64,000 nucleotides of DNA from Zeaxanthinibacter sp. PT1 (lineage in GTDB: Bacteria; Bacteroidota; Bacteroidia; Flavobacteriales; Flavobacteriaceae). The translations under genes and the position numbers were made by a program. The stretch lies in the NCBI RefSeq assembly GCF_028464225.1, contig NZ_JAQPCN010000001.1:992001-1056000 (forward strand). Reading direction: 5' to 3'. How positions within the stretch are numbered: the first letter of the stretch is position 1; each line of letters starts with the position of its first letter. Shown here piece after piece: positions 25,503 to 36,591 of this stretch. The notes under the pieces were generated by a model. It was given only the letters and a program-made list of their open reading frames with translations, ran no database searches and was not told where the DNA came from.

Positions 25503-25527
25503 GGGCACGGTATGTACCGTGCCCTTT
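25503..25527 (+). terminator. Hairpin terminator after the HMA gene
   Basis: GGGCACGGTA and TACCGTGCCC form a perfect 10-bp hairpin with a 2-base loop and a T-rich run after it. It separates the first three copper genes from the NHL lipoprotein gene. Confidence 0.8.
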
Positions 25528-25543
25528 ATTTTACACTAATATT

Positions 25544-26359
25544 ATGCATAGAGTAATATACCTGGTTGCGTTCACCCTGTTGTTCGTGGCCTGTAAAGAA
25601 GAGGAAAAAGAAACTTCCTGGACATTTTCGGAAACTATTGGTCTTAAGGCTATTAATCCAATAGGGCTCACCAGTACTGATGAAGGAATTTGGTTGAGTG
25701 ATGGTGACCGGAATCGCCTGGTGTTGGTAGACGGGGATGGTAAAGTGGTCTCGGCAGTGGATTCATTAGACAGGCCTATGCATATAGCCAGCCAGGACAA
25801 CAAGATTTACGTGCCTACTTATGGAAACGATCAGTTGTTGAAAATTGAAAATGGCCTGGCAGAGCAAATTGCCATTGCTGATTCATTGGATGCCCCGGCT
25901 GGTATTGATATTCGGGGGGATGAGCTCGCGATAGCCGATTTTTATAACCACCGGATATTATATTCAGATAATGGGAAAGATTTTATTTCCTTCGGCCAGC
26001 AAGGGAAAAAAGACGGTCAGTTCTACTATCCTACAGACGTTCAGATCACGGATGATGAGATCTGGGTAGCGGATGCTTATAATAATCGTGTTCAAATATT
26101 CGATAAATCAGGTAACTTTAAGAAGATTATTGGATCTGATGCCAAAATGAACGCCGCCACAGGGATCTTTGTCACGGAAACGGAAGTGATGGTCACTGAT
26201 TTTGAGTCAGAAAGAGTCTTGGTTTTTGACCATGATGGAAACCTGAAACAAGAATTGAGGCAAGGGGTGACCAAGCCTACTGATGTTATCATATACATGG
26301 GCGACCTCTATATTGCCAATTACCGCAACGGTAGTATGGTGGTGTACAAACGAGGTTAA
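25544..26359 (+). CDS. NHL-repeat lipoprotein
   Basis: 271 residues. The lipoprotein signal ends at LLFVAC, with KEEEK after the Cys, a pattern like the Bacteroidota surface-export signal. The mature part is a beta-propeller of NHL-type repeats: [51 protein letters not shown] and [23 protein letters not shown]. Such propellers bind ligands. The gene ends 14 bp before copA, so a copper-related sensing or scaffolding role is possible but not shown. Confidence 0.8.
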   Translation: MHRVIYLVAFTLLFVACKEEEKETSWTFSETIGLKAINPIGLTSTDEGIWLSDGDRNRLVLVDGDGKVVSAVDSLDRPMHIASQDNKIYVPTYGNDQLLKIENGLAEQIAIADSLDAPAGIDIRGDELAIADFYNHRILYSDNGKDFISFGQQGKKDGQFYYPTDVQITDDEIWVADAYNNRVQIFDKSGNFKKIIGSDAKMNAATGIFVTETEVMVTDFESERVLVFDHDGNLKQELRQGVTKPTDVIIYMGDLYIANYRNGSMVVYKRG

Positions 26360-26373
26360 AAAAAATCGGGGAA

Positions 26374-28872
26374 ATGCAGCATACCTACCATGTTCAAGGA
26401 ATGAGTTGCTCGGGCTGCCAGCAGCACGTAAAATCCATCTTGGAAAAGGTTGATGGGGTTGATTCAGTTTCAGTAGACCTGGCAAATGCCACGGCTACCA
26501 TAGAAATGTCGTCCCACATTCCTTTTGAACGATTGGAAAAAGAATTTCTAGAAGATGGCGGGCATTATTCTATCCATATGCCGGGCGACAGGCCGGTAAA
26601 AAAGAAGGTTGATCAACCTACGGAAAGCTCGGGTAAGTATTACTGCCCTATGCGGTGCGAAGGAGATAGGACCTACGAGAAACCCGGGGACTGCCCGGTT
26701 TGCGGGATGGACCTGGTACCCGAACCTGGATCGGAACAAGTCCGGAAAGAGCAATACACCTGCCCCATGCACCCTGAGGTGGTCCGTGATGAGCCCGGTG
26801 CCTGTCCTATTTGCGGAATGGACCTGGTCTCAAAGCAGCCGGACGAGCCTGCAGAAGACAAGCAATACAAGAAACTTCTTCATAAGCTCTGGTGGGCAAT
26901 TGCTTTTACCTTGCCCATATTTATTATAGCGATGTCCGATATGATCCCTGGTCGCCCGCTCCTGGATGTGGCCCCCATGAAGACTTGGAACTGGATACAG
27001 CTCGTACTTTCTATTCCGGTGGTGTTTTACGCTACATGGATGTTCTTTGAAAGAGCTTTCCGCTCTGTAAGAACCTGGAACCTGAATATGTTTACCCTTA
27101 TCGGCATAGGCGCAGGGGTGGCCTGGATATTCAGCCTTGTTGGTCTTATCGTTCCCGACCTATTCCCCCAGCAGTTCAGGGATAGCGAAGGTAACGTACA
27201 TGTCTATTTTGAAGCCGCGACCGTGATCCTGACCCTGGTACTGCTTGGGCAGGTACTTGAGGCCAGGGCGCATAAGAAGACCAATGCCGCAGTTAAAGCA
27301 CTTTTAGAATTGGCTCCTAACAAGGCGATAAGGGTAAAAGATGGAGAGGAAGAAATAATACCGATAGATGAAATAAAAGTAGGCGACTTTCTAAGGGTGA
27401 AACCGGGAGAAAAAATTCCGGTTGATGGTATTTTATCGGAAGGAGAGACAACGATAGACGAATCCATGATCACCGGGGAGCCTATGCCGGTGAATAAAGA
27501 AGTCGGCGATGCCGTTAAGGCAGGAACCATTAATGGGAATCAAGCCTTTTTGATGGAAGCCGAAAAAGTAGGGGCAGACACCCTCTTGTCACAGATCATA
27601 CAGATGGTTAGCGAAGCGAGCAGGAGCAAAGCCCCGATCCAGAACCTTGCAGACCGGGTAGCCGCTTATTTCGTGCCTGCGGTCGTGATCATTTCGGTGC
27701 TTACGTTTATAGCGTGGGCCGCCTGGGGACCGGAGCCAGCATATGTATACGGCCTGGTCAACGCCATAGCCGTGTTGATTATCGCATGTCCCTGTGCACT
27801 TGGCCTGGCCACTCCTATGAGTATTATGGTAGGTGTCGGTAAAGGAGCCCAGAACGGGGTGCTGATCAAAAATGCAGAAGCCCTGGAAGAGCTCAATAAA
27901 GTAGACACTTTGATCGTTGACAAAACGGGGACCCTGACCGAAGGTAAACCCGTAGTGGAGCATGTAACAACAGTTGATGGGGTAGAAGAAAGCGAACTTA
28001 TAAAGCTAGTGGCAGCTGTAAACCAAAACAGTGAGCACCCTTTGGCTGCCGCCACGGTAGAGTACGCGTCCGGGAAAGGACTGCAGTGGCAAAAAGCGAG
28101 CGAATTCCGTGCTGTTACCGGGAAAGGAGTTCAGGCCAAGGTTTCGGGGAGTGCCGTGGCCATAGGTAATGACAAAATGATGCAGCTGGTTAAAAGCAGT
28201 ATCACTGAACAACTCCAATCGGAGGCTGAAGCACTGCAATCCAAAGGGAAAACCGTTTCCTATATCGCTAGAGATGCTGAGGTTATCGGACTGATCGGCA
28301 TCGGGGACCGGATAAAAGAAAGCTCAGGGGAAGCGATTCATACACTACAACAGAAAGGGATAAAAGTGATCATGTTTACCGGGGACAATGAAAAGACGGC
28401 CAAAGCTGTAGCCGTCCAGCTTAAGTTGGATGATCTTAAAGCCGGGATGCTTCCAGAAGATAAACGAAATGAGGTTAAGGCCCTGCAGGATAAAGGCCGG
28501 ATAGTCGCCATGGCAGGCGACGGCATCAATGATGCACCTGCCCTTGCCCAGAGCAATGTAGGCATCGCCATGGGTACCGGTACTGATGTGGCCATAGAGA
28601 GTGCCGGCATCACACTTGTAAAAGGTGATTTGGACGGAATTGTAAAAGCCAGGATCCTTAGTGAAAAGGTGCTGAAAAATATTAAACAGAACCTGTTCTT
28701 TGCATTGGCCTATAATTCTTTTGGGGTGCCTGTAGCAGCGGGAATATTATACCCTTTCTTTGGTCTTTTGCTTTCACCCATGATCGCTGCTGCGGCTATG
28801 AGCTTTAGCTCAGTTTCTGTGATTACCAACGCCCTCCGATTGCGATCTTCAAAACTGGGACATTCAGCATAG
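26374..28872 (+). CDS. copA: Copper-translocating P1B-type ATPase
   Basis: 832 residues. It pumps Cu(I) out of the cytoplasm using ATP. Order of domains: an HMA domain with GMSCSGC (Cys12, Cys15), two heavy-metal-binding YCPM-type modules ([27 protein letters not shown] and the related [24 protein letters not shown]), membrane helices, the actuator loop with ITGEP, the transport site Cys472-Pro-Cys474, and phosphorylated Asp516 in DKTGTLT. HP (SEHPLA) and the [10 protein letters not shown] motif complete the set. It is intact and closes the copper cluster. Confidence 0.95.
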   Translation: MQHTYHVQGMSCSGCQQHVKSILEKVDGVDSVSVDLANATATIEMSSHIPFERLEKEFLEDGGHYSIHMPGDRPVKKKVDQPTESSGKYYCPMRCEGDRTYEKPGDCPVCGMDLVPEPGSEQVRKEQYTCPMHPEVVRDEPGACPICGMDLVSKQPDEPAEDKQYKKLLHKLWWAIAFTLPIFIIAMSDMIPGRPLLDVAPMKTWNWIQLVLSIPVVFYATWMFFERAFRSVRTWNLNMFTLIGIGAGVAWIFSLVGLIVPDLFPQQFRDSEGNVHVYFEAATVILTLVLLGQVLEARAHKKTNAAVKALLELAPNKAIRVKDGEEEIIPIDEIKVGDFLRVKPGEKIPVDGILSEGETTIDESMITGEPMPVNKEVGDAVKAGTINGNQAFLMEAEKVGADTLLSQIIQMVSEASRSKAPIQNLADRVAAYFVPAVVIISVLTFIAWAAWGPEPAYVYGLVNAIAVLIIACPCALGLATPMSIMVGVGKGAQNGVLIKNAEALEELNKVDTLIVDKTGTLTEGKPVVEHVTTVDGVEESELIKLVAAVNQNSEHPLAAATVEYASGKGLQWQKASEFRAVTGKGVQAKVSGSAVAIGNDKMMQLVKSSITEQLQSEAEALQSKGKTVSYIARDAEVIGLIGIGDRIKESSGEAIHTLQQKGIKVIMFTGDNEKTAKAVAVQLKLDDLKAGMLPEDKRNEVKALQDKGRIVAMAGDGINDAPALAQSNVGIAMGTGTDVAIESAGITLVKGDLDGIVKARILSEKVLKNIKQNLFFALAYNSFGVPVAAGILYPFFGLLLSPMIAAAAMSFSSVSVITNALRLRSSKLGHSA

Positions 28873-29019
28873 GCAGATAAGGAACCATGACGTGCATATA
28901 GAACAGCTTTGATTTGAGATATACAGAATGCAGGCATTCGTCAGGAACGTAAATAGGAGAATAGGCCTGCCGAATTTTGTATCTTGGTGCCGAATGTATT
29001 TCTCCATACTCCAGTGTTT

Positions 29020-31782
29020 ATGCAGCTAAGGACAATTCTTTCCTTTAGTACTCTAATGGTCTGTCTTCCGCTTTCCCTTTTTTCACAGCGATTGGTGCCG
29101 CCAATAGAAAATTTCAGACCCTTTCAGTATGCTGCGGCCAGTAAGAACTGGGATATCAGCAGCAATTCTGCCGGGGAGATATTTATCGCCAATAACAGCG
29201 GTCTACTGCATTATAACGGGGAATCATGGAGGCTTAATAAACTACCCAACAGCACCATTGTTCGATCTGTGGCTACCCAGGGCAACCGGATTTATACTGG
29301 GTCCTATGAAGAATTCGGTTTTTGGCAAGGGAATGATACCGGACAACTGGAATATACTTCGCTGACGCACTTGATTAAGGATCACACCTTTACCAGTGAA
29401 GAGTTCTGGGAAATTTTACCGATGAAAGACCGTATTGCCTTTAGGTCTTTTTCCACTTTATATGTGTATACAAAAGATGAAATTACGGTAATAGAACTGC
29501 CTTTCTTTGTATCGGATATCATACAATTTGAGGGGCGTTTATTGATCGCATCAAGTTATTCCGGACTCTATGAGCTAGTTGATGATAAGGCTGTAGCCCT
29601 TGTTACGGGCCAGGACTGGGCGACTACCACCATTACCGATATGGCTGTAACCCCCTCCGGCCTTATGCTTGGAACAAAGCTGCGTGGATGTTTTTTACTA
29701 GAAGGGAATAAGTTGACACCCTGGAATGGTAGTATCTCGCCATCACTGAAGATACATCAGCTCAACAAAATGATCTCCCTAGAAAACGGGGATATGGTTT
29801 TCGGAACTATCAAAAATGGGGTTTATCTCTACGATTGGCATAAAGATAATTACACCGTGATTAATAAAGAGGTGGGGCTGCAGAACAATACTGTGCTTGG
29901 CTTGTTGCAGTACCGCGATCAACTATGGGTAGGGGAGGATATTGGTGTAGACAGGATTCAACTGCAAAGCCCGTTATTATTTTATACAGATACTTCCGGC
30001 GCCTTAGGTTCTGTGTATGACGTAGCGCGGCAGGATAGCACCTTGTACCTGGGCAGTAATACCGGGGTCTTTTATTTTGAAAAGGATGATTTAAAATTTA
30101 TTGAAGGGTCGCAGGGCCATGTCTGGGACCTGCAACAGTTCGGGAACGATCTTTTAAGTGGCCATAATATGGGCACTTACCGGGTATCCCCGGCTTCGTT
30201 TGAAAGTATTTCAAAGATTACGGGCGGGTATGATATGGTCCGTATACCGGAAAGGGAGAAAAGTTATATACAAGGCACATATACCGGCCTTGCATACTTT
30301 GAAAAAACGGAAGACAATTCCTGGTTGGTAAAGCAGGTACTGGGGATAGACTTCCCTGTAAGATATCTTTGTTTTGAGGACGAGTATACCATTTGGGTGG
30401 CACATGCCTATAAAGGGATTTATCGCGTTGTGCTGGATGAGAGTTTTAGCAAAGTTCTCTCACTTCGTAGTATTGACACGGAGGAGATGCCCAACCAATA
30501 CAACGTTAAACTATACAATATAAAGAACCAGATCATACTTCAGAGCAAGGGTGATTGGTATAAATACGAACCTATATCCGGGAAGATCGTAGCGTTTGAA
30601 CAGTTTGAAAATTACAGTGGTCATAGCTTGCTGTACCAGGAGAAGGATGCCTATTGGTTCAGCCAGCACGAGGCAGGGGCAAAAGTCACCTATACCGATC
30701 TCAACACCATAACCACACTTTTAGATTACGGCCCCTTGGTAAGAAGGCTGGTGCCAGAAGCTGAAAATATGGTCAAAAAGAATGATTCAGTCTACTTGAT
30801 CACCCTTACAGACGGATACGCAGAACTCAATCTGCAAAAAATGATCTCCCAGCTTGGATCTTATGCTGTCCCCCCGCCGGTTTTAACCGGCATCTCGGAC
30901 AAGGAAAAAGCGTTGGCAATAACCAATGCAGGCTGGGAGTTGTCTTATTATCCTTCCAGGGAAATCCAGTTTCATGTTTCTTCACCCGGAACACTAAAAG
31001 CGGATTATGTTTTTGAGCTGGAAGGTCCGTCCGCGCAGCAATCAAAAGTTAACGACGGAATAATCTTATTCCAGAACCTCAGTCCTGGGGATTACCGCTT
31101 ATCTGTGCGTACCCTCGGTATGGCAAACAGGTTTTCTGAACCCCTAGAACTGAATTTCAGCATCAATCCGCCTTGGTACTTATCCTGGTGGGGTTACATT
31201 TTGTACTTCGCAATATTACTGCTTATCATTTTTGCAGTTAGGCAGTACAACCGGAATAAGCTGGAAAGAAAACAACGCTTACTTAAAGACCACTTACATC
31301 GCGAACAGGAAAAATTAAAGGCCCTGGAAGAAAAGGATAAGTTAGCCGATGAAGTTAAGAGTAAGCAAAAAGAGCTCGCTCGTAGTACAATGAATGTGGC
31401 TAAAAAGAATAAACTGATCCTGGAACTCAAAAACCTGCTGTATATGAATAAGAGTAAGTTTGAGAACCAACAACGCTACCGATCATACATGAAAAAACTG
31501 GATAGCGCAATTAAGGATGATGAGGATTGGCAACGATTTGAAGTTAACTTCAAAGAACTGCATAATGATTTCTTCGAATTATTACTGGCACGTTACCCTA
31601 AACTGACTCCCAAGGATCTCAAATTGTGTGCCTACCTTAAAATGAATCTCAGCACAAAAGAGATAGCTCCGCTTATGGGGATAACGATAAGGGGCGTGGA
31701 GATCCATCGATACCGTTTGCGGAAGAAATTAGGCCTGGACAGCCAGGTGAATATCTCTAATTTCCTGATTACTCTGAAGTAG
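29020..31782 (+). CDS. PUL hybrid regulator: beta-propeller sensor, Y_Y_Y domain, LuxR-type HTH
   Basis: 920 residues from ATG 29020, which gives a signal peptide ending near LFSQ. A long periplasmic part forms two-component-regulator-type propeller blades, then a triple-Tyr-like domain (about 640-715), a membrane helix (about 724-745), a coiled coil, and a LuxR-type HTH at about 860-918 (LTPKDLKLCAYLKMNLSTKEIAPLM). There is no kinase domain. In related proteins, a glycan fragment bound by the propeller switches on the adjacent PUL. It is encoded directly upstream of susC, and the 240-bp gap holds the predicted operator. Confidence 0.88.
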   Translation: MQLRTILSFSTLMVCLPLSLFSQRLVPPIENFRPFQYAAASKNWDISSNSAGEIFIANNSGLLHYNGESWRLNKLPNSTIVRSVATQGNRIYTGSYEEFGFWQGNDTGQLEYTSLTHLIKDHTFTSEEFWEILPMKDRIAFRSFSTLYVYTKDEITVIELPFFVSDIIQFEGRLLIASSYSGLYELVDDKAVALVTGQDWATTTITDMAVTPSGLMLGTKLRGCFLLEGNKLTPWNGSISPSLKIHQLNKMISLENGDMVFGTIKNGVYLYDWHKDNYTVINKEVGLQNNTVLGLLQYRDQLWVGEDIGVDRIQLQSPLLFYTDTSGALGSVYDVARQDSTLYLGSNTGVFYFEKDDLKFIEGSQGHVWDLQQFGNDLLSGHNMGTYRVSPASFESISKITGGYDMVRIPEREKSYIQGTYTGLAYFEKTEDNSWLVKQVLGIDFPVRYLCFEDEYTIWVAHAYKGIYRVVLDESFSKVLSLRSIDTEEMPNQYNVKLYNIKNQIILQSKGDWYKYEPISGKIVAFEQFENYSGHSLLYQEKDAYWFSQHEAGAKVTYTDLNTITTLLDYGPLVRRLVPEAENMVKKNDSVYLITLTDGYAELNLQKMISQLGSYAVPPPVLTGISDKEKALAITNAGWELSYYPSREIQFHVSSPGTLKADYVFELEGPSAQQSKVNDGIILFQNLSPGDYRLSVRTLGMANRFSEPLELNFSINPPWYLSWWGYILYFAILLLIIFAVRQYNRNKLERKQRLLKDHLHREQEKLKALEEKDKLADEVKSKQKELARSTMNVAKKNKLILELKNLLYMNKSKFENQQRYRSYMKKLDSAIKDDEDWQRFEVNFKELHNDFFELLLARYPKLTPKDLKLCAYLKMNLSTKEIAPLMGITIRGVEIHRYRLRKKLGLDSQVNISNFLITLK

Positions 31783-31832
31783 TCCCTACTAAAAAGAATT
31801 CTGTTAAACGCCTCATTATTAGCAGAGACCAC

Positions 31833-31955
31833 ATTACATCACTACTACATCACTCTGTTAAAATTCAGTGGTACGAAACCGTTTTCGAAGCCCGTAATTA
31901 GTGTATTCCCTGCTGTTAAAGCCTGCAATTATCCTGATGTAGTAGTTATGTAGTC
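31833..31955. promoter_or_regulatory. Candidate operator upstream of susC: two inverted pairs of ACTACAT-type half-sites
   Basis: On the left, ATTACAT (31833-31839) and ACTACAT (31844-31850) lie 11 bp apart. On the right, ATGTAGT occurs at 31937-31943 and 31948-31954, also 11 bp apart, and is the reverse complement of ACTACAT. ACTACTACATCA (31841-31852) is exactly complementary to TGATGTAGTAGT (31935-31946). CTGTTAAA also recurs at 31801, 31855 and 31913. A weak promoter, TTG (31968-31970), 16 bp, TATATTCG (31987-31994), lies between this site and the susC start, which suits an activator. Confidence 0.55.
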
Positions 31956-32023
31956 ACCTCCCACCCTTTGAAGGGCCGCCTATTGCTATATTCGTATTTA
32001 TCTAACTCAATTATTGAACAATT

Positions 32024-35000
32024 ATGAATAAGCAAAGCAAATTTTTGCTGATCTGCCTACTGATGGTACAGTTGGTGCTGCATGCACAACAGGATATCAC
32101 AGTATCGGGTTCAGTGTCGGACACTGGCGGACAGCCCCTTCCAGGAGCAAGTGTCATTGTTAAAGGAACTTCGACAGGAACACAAACAGACTTTGATGGA
32201 AACTACACCTTATCGGGTGTTCCTGCCAGCGGAACCTTAGTAGTATCCTACCTGGGCTTCAGTAGTAAGGAGGTCCCGGTTAATGGGCAAGAGACCATTG
32301 CTATAAGTCTGCAGGAAGATGCCGAGGCCTTGGATGAGGTAGTCGTTGTGGGCTATGGCGAGATTAAGTCCAAAGATCTTACATCCGCGATCACCACCGT
32401 AAAAGCTGAAGAATTAGAGGCCACACCAACCGGTCAGGCCATGCAGGCCCTGCAGGGAAAAGTGGCCGGTCTGCAGGTGGTAAGTAACGGTAGTCCCGGA
32501 GCTTCCCCCACCGTACGTGTACGGGGAATCGGTTCGTACAACACAGGGGCTTCTGGTCCGCTATACGTGGTGGACGGGGCGTTCTTTGATGACATCGACT
32601 TTCTTAACCCCTCGGATATAGCAACGGTATCTATACTGAAGGATGCTTCGGCGGCTGCCATCTACGGGGTGCGTGCTGCCAACGGAGTTGTACTTATAGA
32701 AACCAAGTCGGGAAGCCGAAACCAGAAACCGGAGATCACTTATGATGGATACACCGGCTACCAGGTAGCACAGAATGTGCTAAAAGTGGCTAATGCGGAG
32801 CAGTTCACGACCATTGCGCTCGAATCCGGTTCTGCACCCGATGCCCAGTTTATCCTGAACGCCATGCAGCGCTATGGCCGAAGCCGTATCAACCCTAATG
32901 TTCCGGCAGTTAATACCGATTGGTATGACGAGATCCTGCGAGTAGCACCAATACAGAACCACAGCTTTGGGGTTACCGGTGGGGGAGAAAACGCCAGTTA
33001 TTCTATTGGGGCCAACTACTTTGCCCAGGAAGGTTTATTAAAGATGAAGAATGAATACGAGCGATTTAACCTGAGAAGTAAAATTGATTTCCAGGTTACT
33101 AATCGCTTCAGGATTGGGGCTAATGCAGTGCTGAGTAATGCTTCCCGTTTTGATCCCGAGAATTCGGCCTGGAGGCAGGCGTATTACGCGGTACCCATTT
33201 TGCCGGTATTGGATCCTTCCAATACAGATGCAGAACCTATTCCTTATGCCAATGCCCAGGACCTAGGATACCGTGGAGGACAGAACCCTTTTCCCACATT
33301 GGAATTTAGCGAGAATCGTTCCAAGATCCGCAACGTAGTGGCCAATTTCTATGCAGAAGTAGACCTGGTACCGCAGCACCTGGTATTTAAAACAGCCTAC
33401 AATCATAACTTTGAAACCATAGACACCCGCGAAGTGAGACTTCCTTACTTTATCGGCAATAATTTTCAGCGGGAAGATGCCTCACTTTTTAAAAGAAATA
33501 TCACCATCTCTAACCAGATTTGGGATAATACCTTAACTTATAGTGACAATTTTGGAAAGCATAATGTAACCCTTCTAGGAGGAACCTCGTTCAGGGATGA
33601 GGCGGTAGACCTTATCCAGGCAAGGGGACTTAATTTCCCACTCAGCGGTGAGGAAGCTTACTTTATTGACCAGGCACAGACCATTGTAGAGGAAGATGTG
33701 CGTGATGGGGGCGTCAGGGAATACGGATTCTCTGCTTTTTCCAGGGTTTCCTATAACTATGACGGACGCTACCTCTTGTACGGAACCTTCAGAGCTGATG
33801 GTACCAATAAGTACCAGGAAAAATGGGGCTATTTCCCCACCATCGGTGCGGGCTGGGTAGTTTCTGAAGAATCATTTCTGAATGATAACAGCTTCATCAA
33901 TTTCCTGAAACTCCGCGGTAGCTGGGGTAAACTGGGGAATGACAAAGTTCCGTCCAGTGAAGGTTCTATCACCTCGGCGGTAGTCACGACTGCTTTAGGC
34001 GATACCCGCTACAGCGGGGTGCTGACCAACAGTGATTTTACCTCTTTAAAATGGGAGGTCACCGAGGAGATCAATGTGGGTATGTCTGCAGTGATCCTGG
34101 ACAACCTGTCCATAGAGGCCGATTATTATGTTCGAGATACCGAAGACGCGGTCATTCCTGTGTTGCGCCCGCTGATCCCGGGAGCGATCCGGAGAAATGT
34201 CGGAGAGATCCGAAACAGTGGATTGGAATTGGCGCTAAGCTGGAATAAAAGGGTATCTGAAGATTTCAGCTACCAGGTAGCGGCCAACTTTGCTACCCTG
34301 GACAACGAGGTGCTTGCCCTTGGAGGACAGGAGTTTTTAGATGCCGGATCGGCAGAATTTCGCCAGCGATCTATTATCGGAGGCCCTATCTTCGGGTTCT
34401 ACGGCAGAGAAGTGGTGGGAGTATACCAGAACGACGCTGAGGTTCAGGCAGACCCGGTAGCGGTTGCCAATAACCTGCAGCCCGGGGATTTCAAATACAG
34501 GGACCTCAATGGGGATGGTGATATCACTGATGACGACCGTACCGTTATAGGTTCATTCCTGCCAACCTATTCCTTTGGGTTCAACTTCGGACTCAATTAT
34601 AAAGGCTGGGATTTTTCAGCAAGTGCACTGGGGCAGGGCGGAAATAAGATCCTGAACCGTAAGCGTGGCGAAGTGATATTTACGAATGACACTAATGTGG
34701 ACCGCGACTTTGCCATCAACAGGTGGCACGGGGAAGGAACAACGAATTCATACCCCTCTGCTGCAGGTATCCGGAAAGGTTGGAACCAGCGCCTCAGTAC
34801 GTATTACGTGGAGGACGGTGATTTCTTCAGGATTCAGAACATCACCCTGGGGTACACCATTGAAGCACAGAAGGGGTTACCGGAAACAAGGGTTTACCTT
34901 ACTGCAGAGAAACCGTTAACGGTCTTTGATTATAACGGCTTTAATCCCGAGGTGGCCGATGGTATCGATAATCAAACTTATCCTATCCCGGCGGTATATA

Positions 35001-35026
35001 CCATGGGAGTGAATATTAAAATCTAA
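32024..35026 (+). CDS. SusC/RagA-type TonB-dependent outer-membrane transporter
   Basis: 1000 residues. A signal peptide (to about residue 22) is followed by a carboxypeptidase-regulatory-like domain (ITVSGSVSDTGGQPLPGASV, about 25-105), the TonB-box-type linker DEVVVVGYGEIKSKDLTSAI, a plug domain (VRVRGIGSYNTGASGPLYVV) and a 22-stranded barrel ending with an aromatic-free strand NIKI. It imports oligosaccharides across the outer membrane with TonB energy and pairs with the SusD-type lipoprotein encoded 12 bp downstream. Intact. Confidence 0.95.
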   Translation: MNKQSKFLLICLLMVQLVLHAQQDITVSGSVSDTGGQPLPGASVIVKGTSTGTQTDFDGNYTLSGVPASGTLVVSYLGFSSKEVPVNGQETIAISLQEDAEALDEVVVVGYGEIKSKDLTSAITTVKAEELEATPTGQAMQALQGKVAGLQVVSNGSPGASPTVRVRGIGSYNTGASGPLYVVDGAFFDDIDFLNPSDIATVSILKDASAAAIYGVRAANGVVLIETKSGSRNQKPEITYDGYTGYQVAQNVLKVANAEQFTTIALESGSAPDAQFILNAMQRYGRSRINPNVPAVNTDWYDEILRVAPIQNHSFGVTGGGENASYSIGANYFAQEGLLKMKNEYERFNLRSKIDFQVTNRFRIGANAVLSNASRFDPENSAWRQAYYAVPILPVLDPSNTDAEPIPYANAQDLGYRGGQNPFPTLEFSENRSKIRNVVANFYAEVDLVPQHLVFKTAYNHNFETIDTREVRLPYFIGNNFQREDASLFKRNITISNQIWDNTLTYSDNFGKHNVTLLGGTSFRDEAVDLIQARGLNFPLSGEEAYFIDQAQTIVEEDVRDGGVREYGFSAFSRVSYNYDGRYLLYGTFRADGTNKYQEKWGYFPTIGAGWVVSEESFLNDNSFINFLKLRGSWGKLGNDKVPSSEGSITSAVVTTALGDTRYSGVLTNSDFTSLKWEVTEEINVGMSAVILDNLSIEADYYVRDTEDAVIPVLRPLIPGAIRRNVGEIRNSGLELALSWNKRVSEDFSYQVAANFATLDNEVLALGGQEFLDAGSAEFRQRSIIGGPIFGFYGREVVGVYQNDAEVQADPVAVANNLQPGDFKYRDLNGDGDITDDDRTVIGSFLPTYSFGFNFGLNYKGWDFSASALGQGGNKILNRKRGEVIFTNDTNVDRDFAINRWHGEGTTNSYPSAAGIRKGWNQRLSTYYVEDGDFFRIQNITLGYTIEAQKGLPETRVYLTAEKPLTVFDYNGFNPEVADGIDNQTYPIPAVYTMGVNIKI

Positions 35027-35038
35027 AAAAAATTGATC

Positions 35039-36577
35039 ATGAAAATAATAAACAACATTAAGGTGCCCGCACTGCTACTCTTGCTAGGAGTTGTGGTTAT
35101 GGGATGCACGGACAAGCTCGATGAGCCCCAGCTGAACAATAATTTTGCGGGGGGAACCGACTTCACGAAAACTGAAGATATGGGACTGTCCCTGGTGGGG
35201 GCTTATGCCGCATTCCAGTCCAGGGGCTGGGAACAGCCACTATTATTGGCTGTTCGTGGTGACGACGTTAATGCGGGCGGACTGGGTGACCAGCAGGATT
35301 ATGCTGAGACCGATCTGTACAATTACAATAAGGATTACTGGATGTACAACTCCCTTTGGGAAAATATGTACGTAGACATCATTTCTACCCATACCGCCAT
35401 GGAGCAGATTGCCCGCTACCAGGAAGTTGCGGATGAACGCGGGAAAGCTTTGGGAGACCAGTATATCGCTGAGGCCAAGGTATTACGTGCCATGATGCTT
35501 TTGCAGTTATCCCAGACCTGGGGAGATGTATTTATTCCTACTTCATCAGATACAGGGGAACTTAAAGACCTGGAAGAGGTACCGTCTAAAGCAGAAGTGA
35601 TGCAACACATCTCTGAGCAGATGGACGAAGCCATTCCTTTCCTAGTGGATATGCATCCTAACCAAAGGGTGGATTTTCCGGGAGGCGCCACGGTTTACAC
35701 GGCCTTAGCCATAAAAGCCCTGGCCAACCAGGAACTGGAGAATTACAACGCAGTGGCCGAGGCAACCGGAAGGATCATCAATTCCGGCCTCTTTAACCTT
35801 TACCCTGATTATTACGAGTTATTTAAAACTCCCGGGAAATTGAGTGATGAAAGCATACTGGACCTTCAATATTCAGATTTCGGCCAGGGGGAAGGTGATC
35901 GCGAAGCACACCTTTATGCCCCATACGGACCACAGAACTGGACTCCGGCCGTTGAAGGCGCTGCCAGTGGGTGGGGGTTCTTTGAACCGAGTATGAAATT
36001 TATCAAATTTATGTTAGACCGGGGTGAGACGGTAAGATTAGAGACCAGTGTATTATTCACTGATAGAGGGATTGCAGAAATACAGCAAGACCCGGCTTAC
36101 AGCACACTTCCTGCATTTGTGTCGAACACCACCCGTGACGGGGATGTGATCAATGATTATGCAAGGGCCTTATTTGCCAGCGGGAAGCATTACCTGCCTT
36201 CTAACCAGTTAATACCGGGGAGAACCTCTTACGGCAGTAACAAGAATTTCAATGTCATCCGTTATGCGGAGATCTTATTGATGTATGCAGAGGCCGTAGT
36301 ACAAGGAGGGACCCCTTCTGCTATGAGTGCAGACCAGGCTGTAAACCAGGTGCGTTCCAGGGCAGGGATGCCTGCCATTTCAGGAGTTACCCTGGACCAG
36401 GTGATCGCGGAGAAATTTGCAGAGCTGGGTATGGAATGGGGGAAACGCTATTTTGATCTCATTCGTTTAGAGCGCTATAGCGATCTAAATTACGATGGAC
36501 GCACTTTCAGCGAAAGCAAGACCTACCTGCCTTACCCACAAGCCCAGGTTGACCAGTTCCCCATACTAACTAACTAG
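35039..36577 (+). CDS. SusD/RagB-type glycan-binding lipoprotein
   Basis: 512 residues from ATG 35039. The lipobox is VVVMGC, with the acidic-basic tail TDKLDEP after the Cys. TPR-like helices run through the protein, with typical SusD stretches such as LRAMMLLQLSQTWGDVFIP, ALAIKALANQELENY, NFNVIRYAEILLMYAEAV and the C-terminal MEWGKRYFDLIRLERY. It forms the lid over the SusC barrel and binds the glycan at the surface. Its sugar specificity cannot be read from sequence. Confidence 0.95.
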   Translation: MKIINNIKVPALLLLLGVVVMGCTDKLDEPQLNNNFAGGTDFTKTEDMGLSLVGAYAAFQSRGWEQPLLLAVRGDDVNAGGLGDQQDYAETDLYNYNKDYWMYNSLWENMYVDIISTHTAMEQIARYQEVADERGKALGDQYIAEAKVLRAMMLLQLSQTWGDVFIPTSSDTGELKDLEEVPSKAEVMQHISEQMDEAIPFLVDMHPNQRVDFPGGATVYTALAIKALANQELENYNAVAEATGRIINSGLFNLYPDYYELFKTPGKLSDESILDLQYSDFGQGEGDREAHLYAPYGPQNWTPAVEGAASGWGFFEPSMKFIKFMLDRGETVRLETSVLFTDRGIAEIQQDPAYSTLPAFVSNTTRDGDVINDYARALFASGKHYLPSNQLIPGRTSYGSNKNFNVIRYAEILLMYAEAVVQGGTPSAMSADQAVNQVRSRAGMPAISGVTLDQVIAEKFAELGMEWGKRYFDLIRLERYSDLNYDGRTFSESKTYLPYPQAQVDQFPILTN

Positions 36578-36591
36578 AAATACAGCAGATC

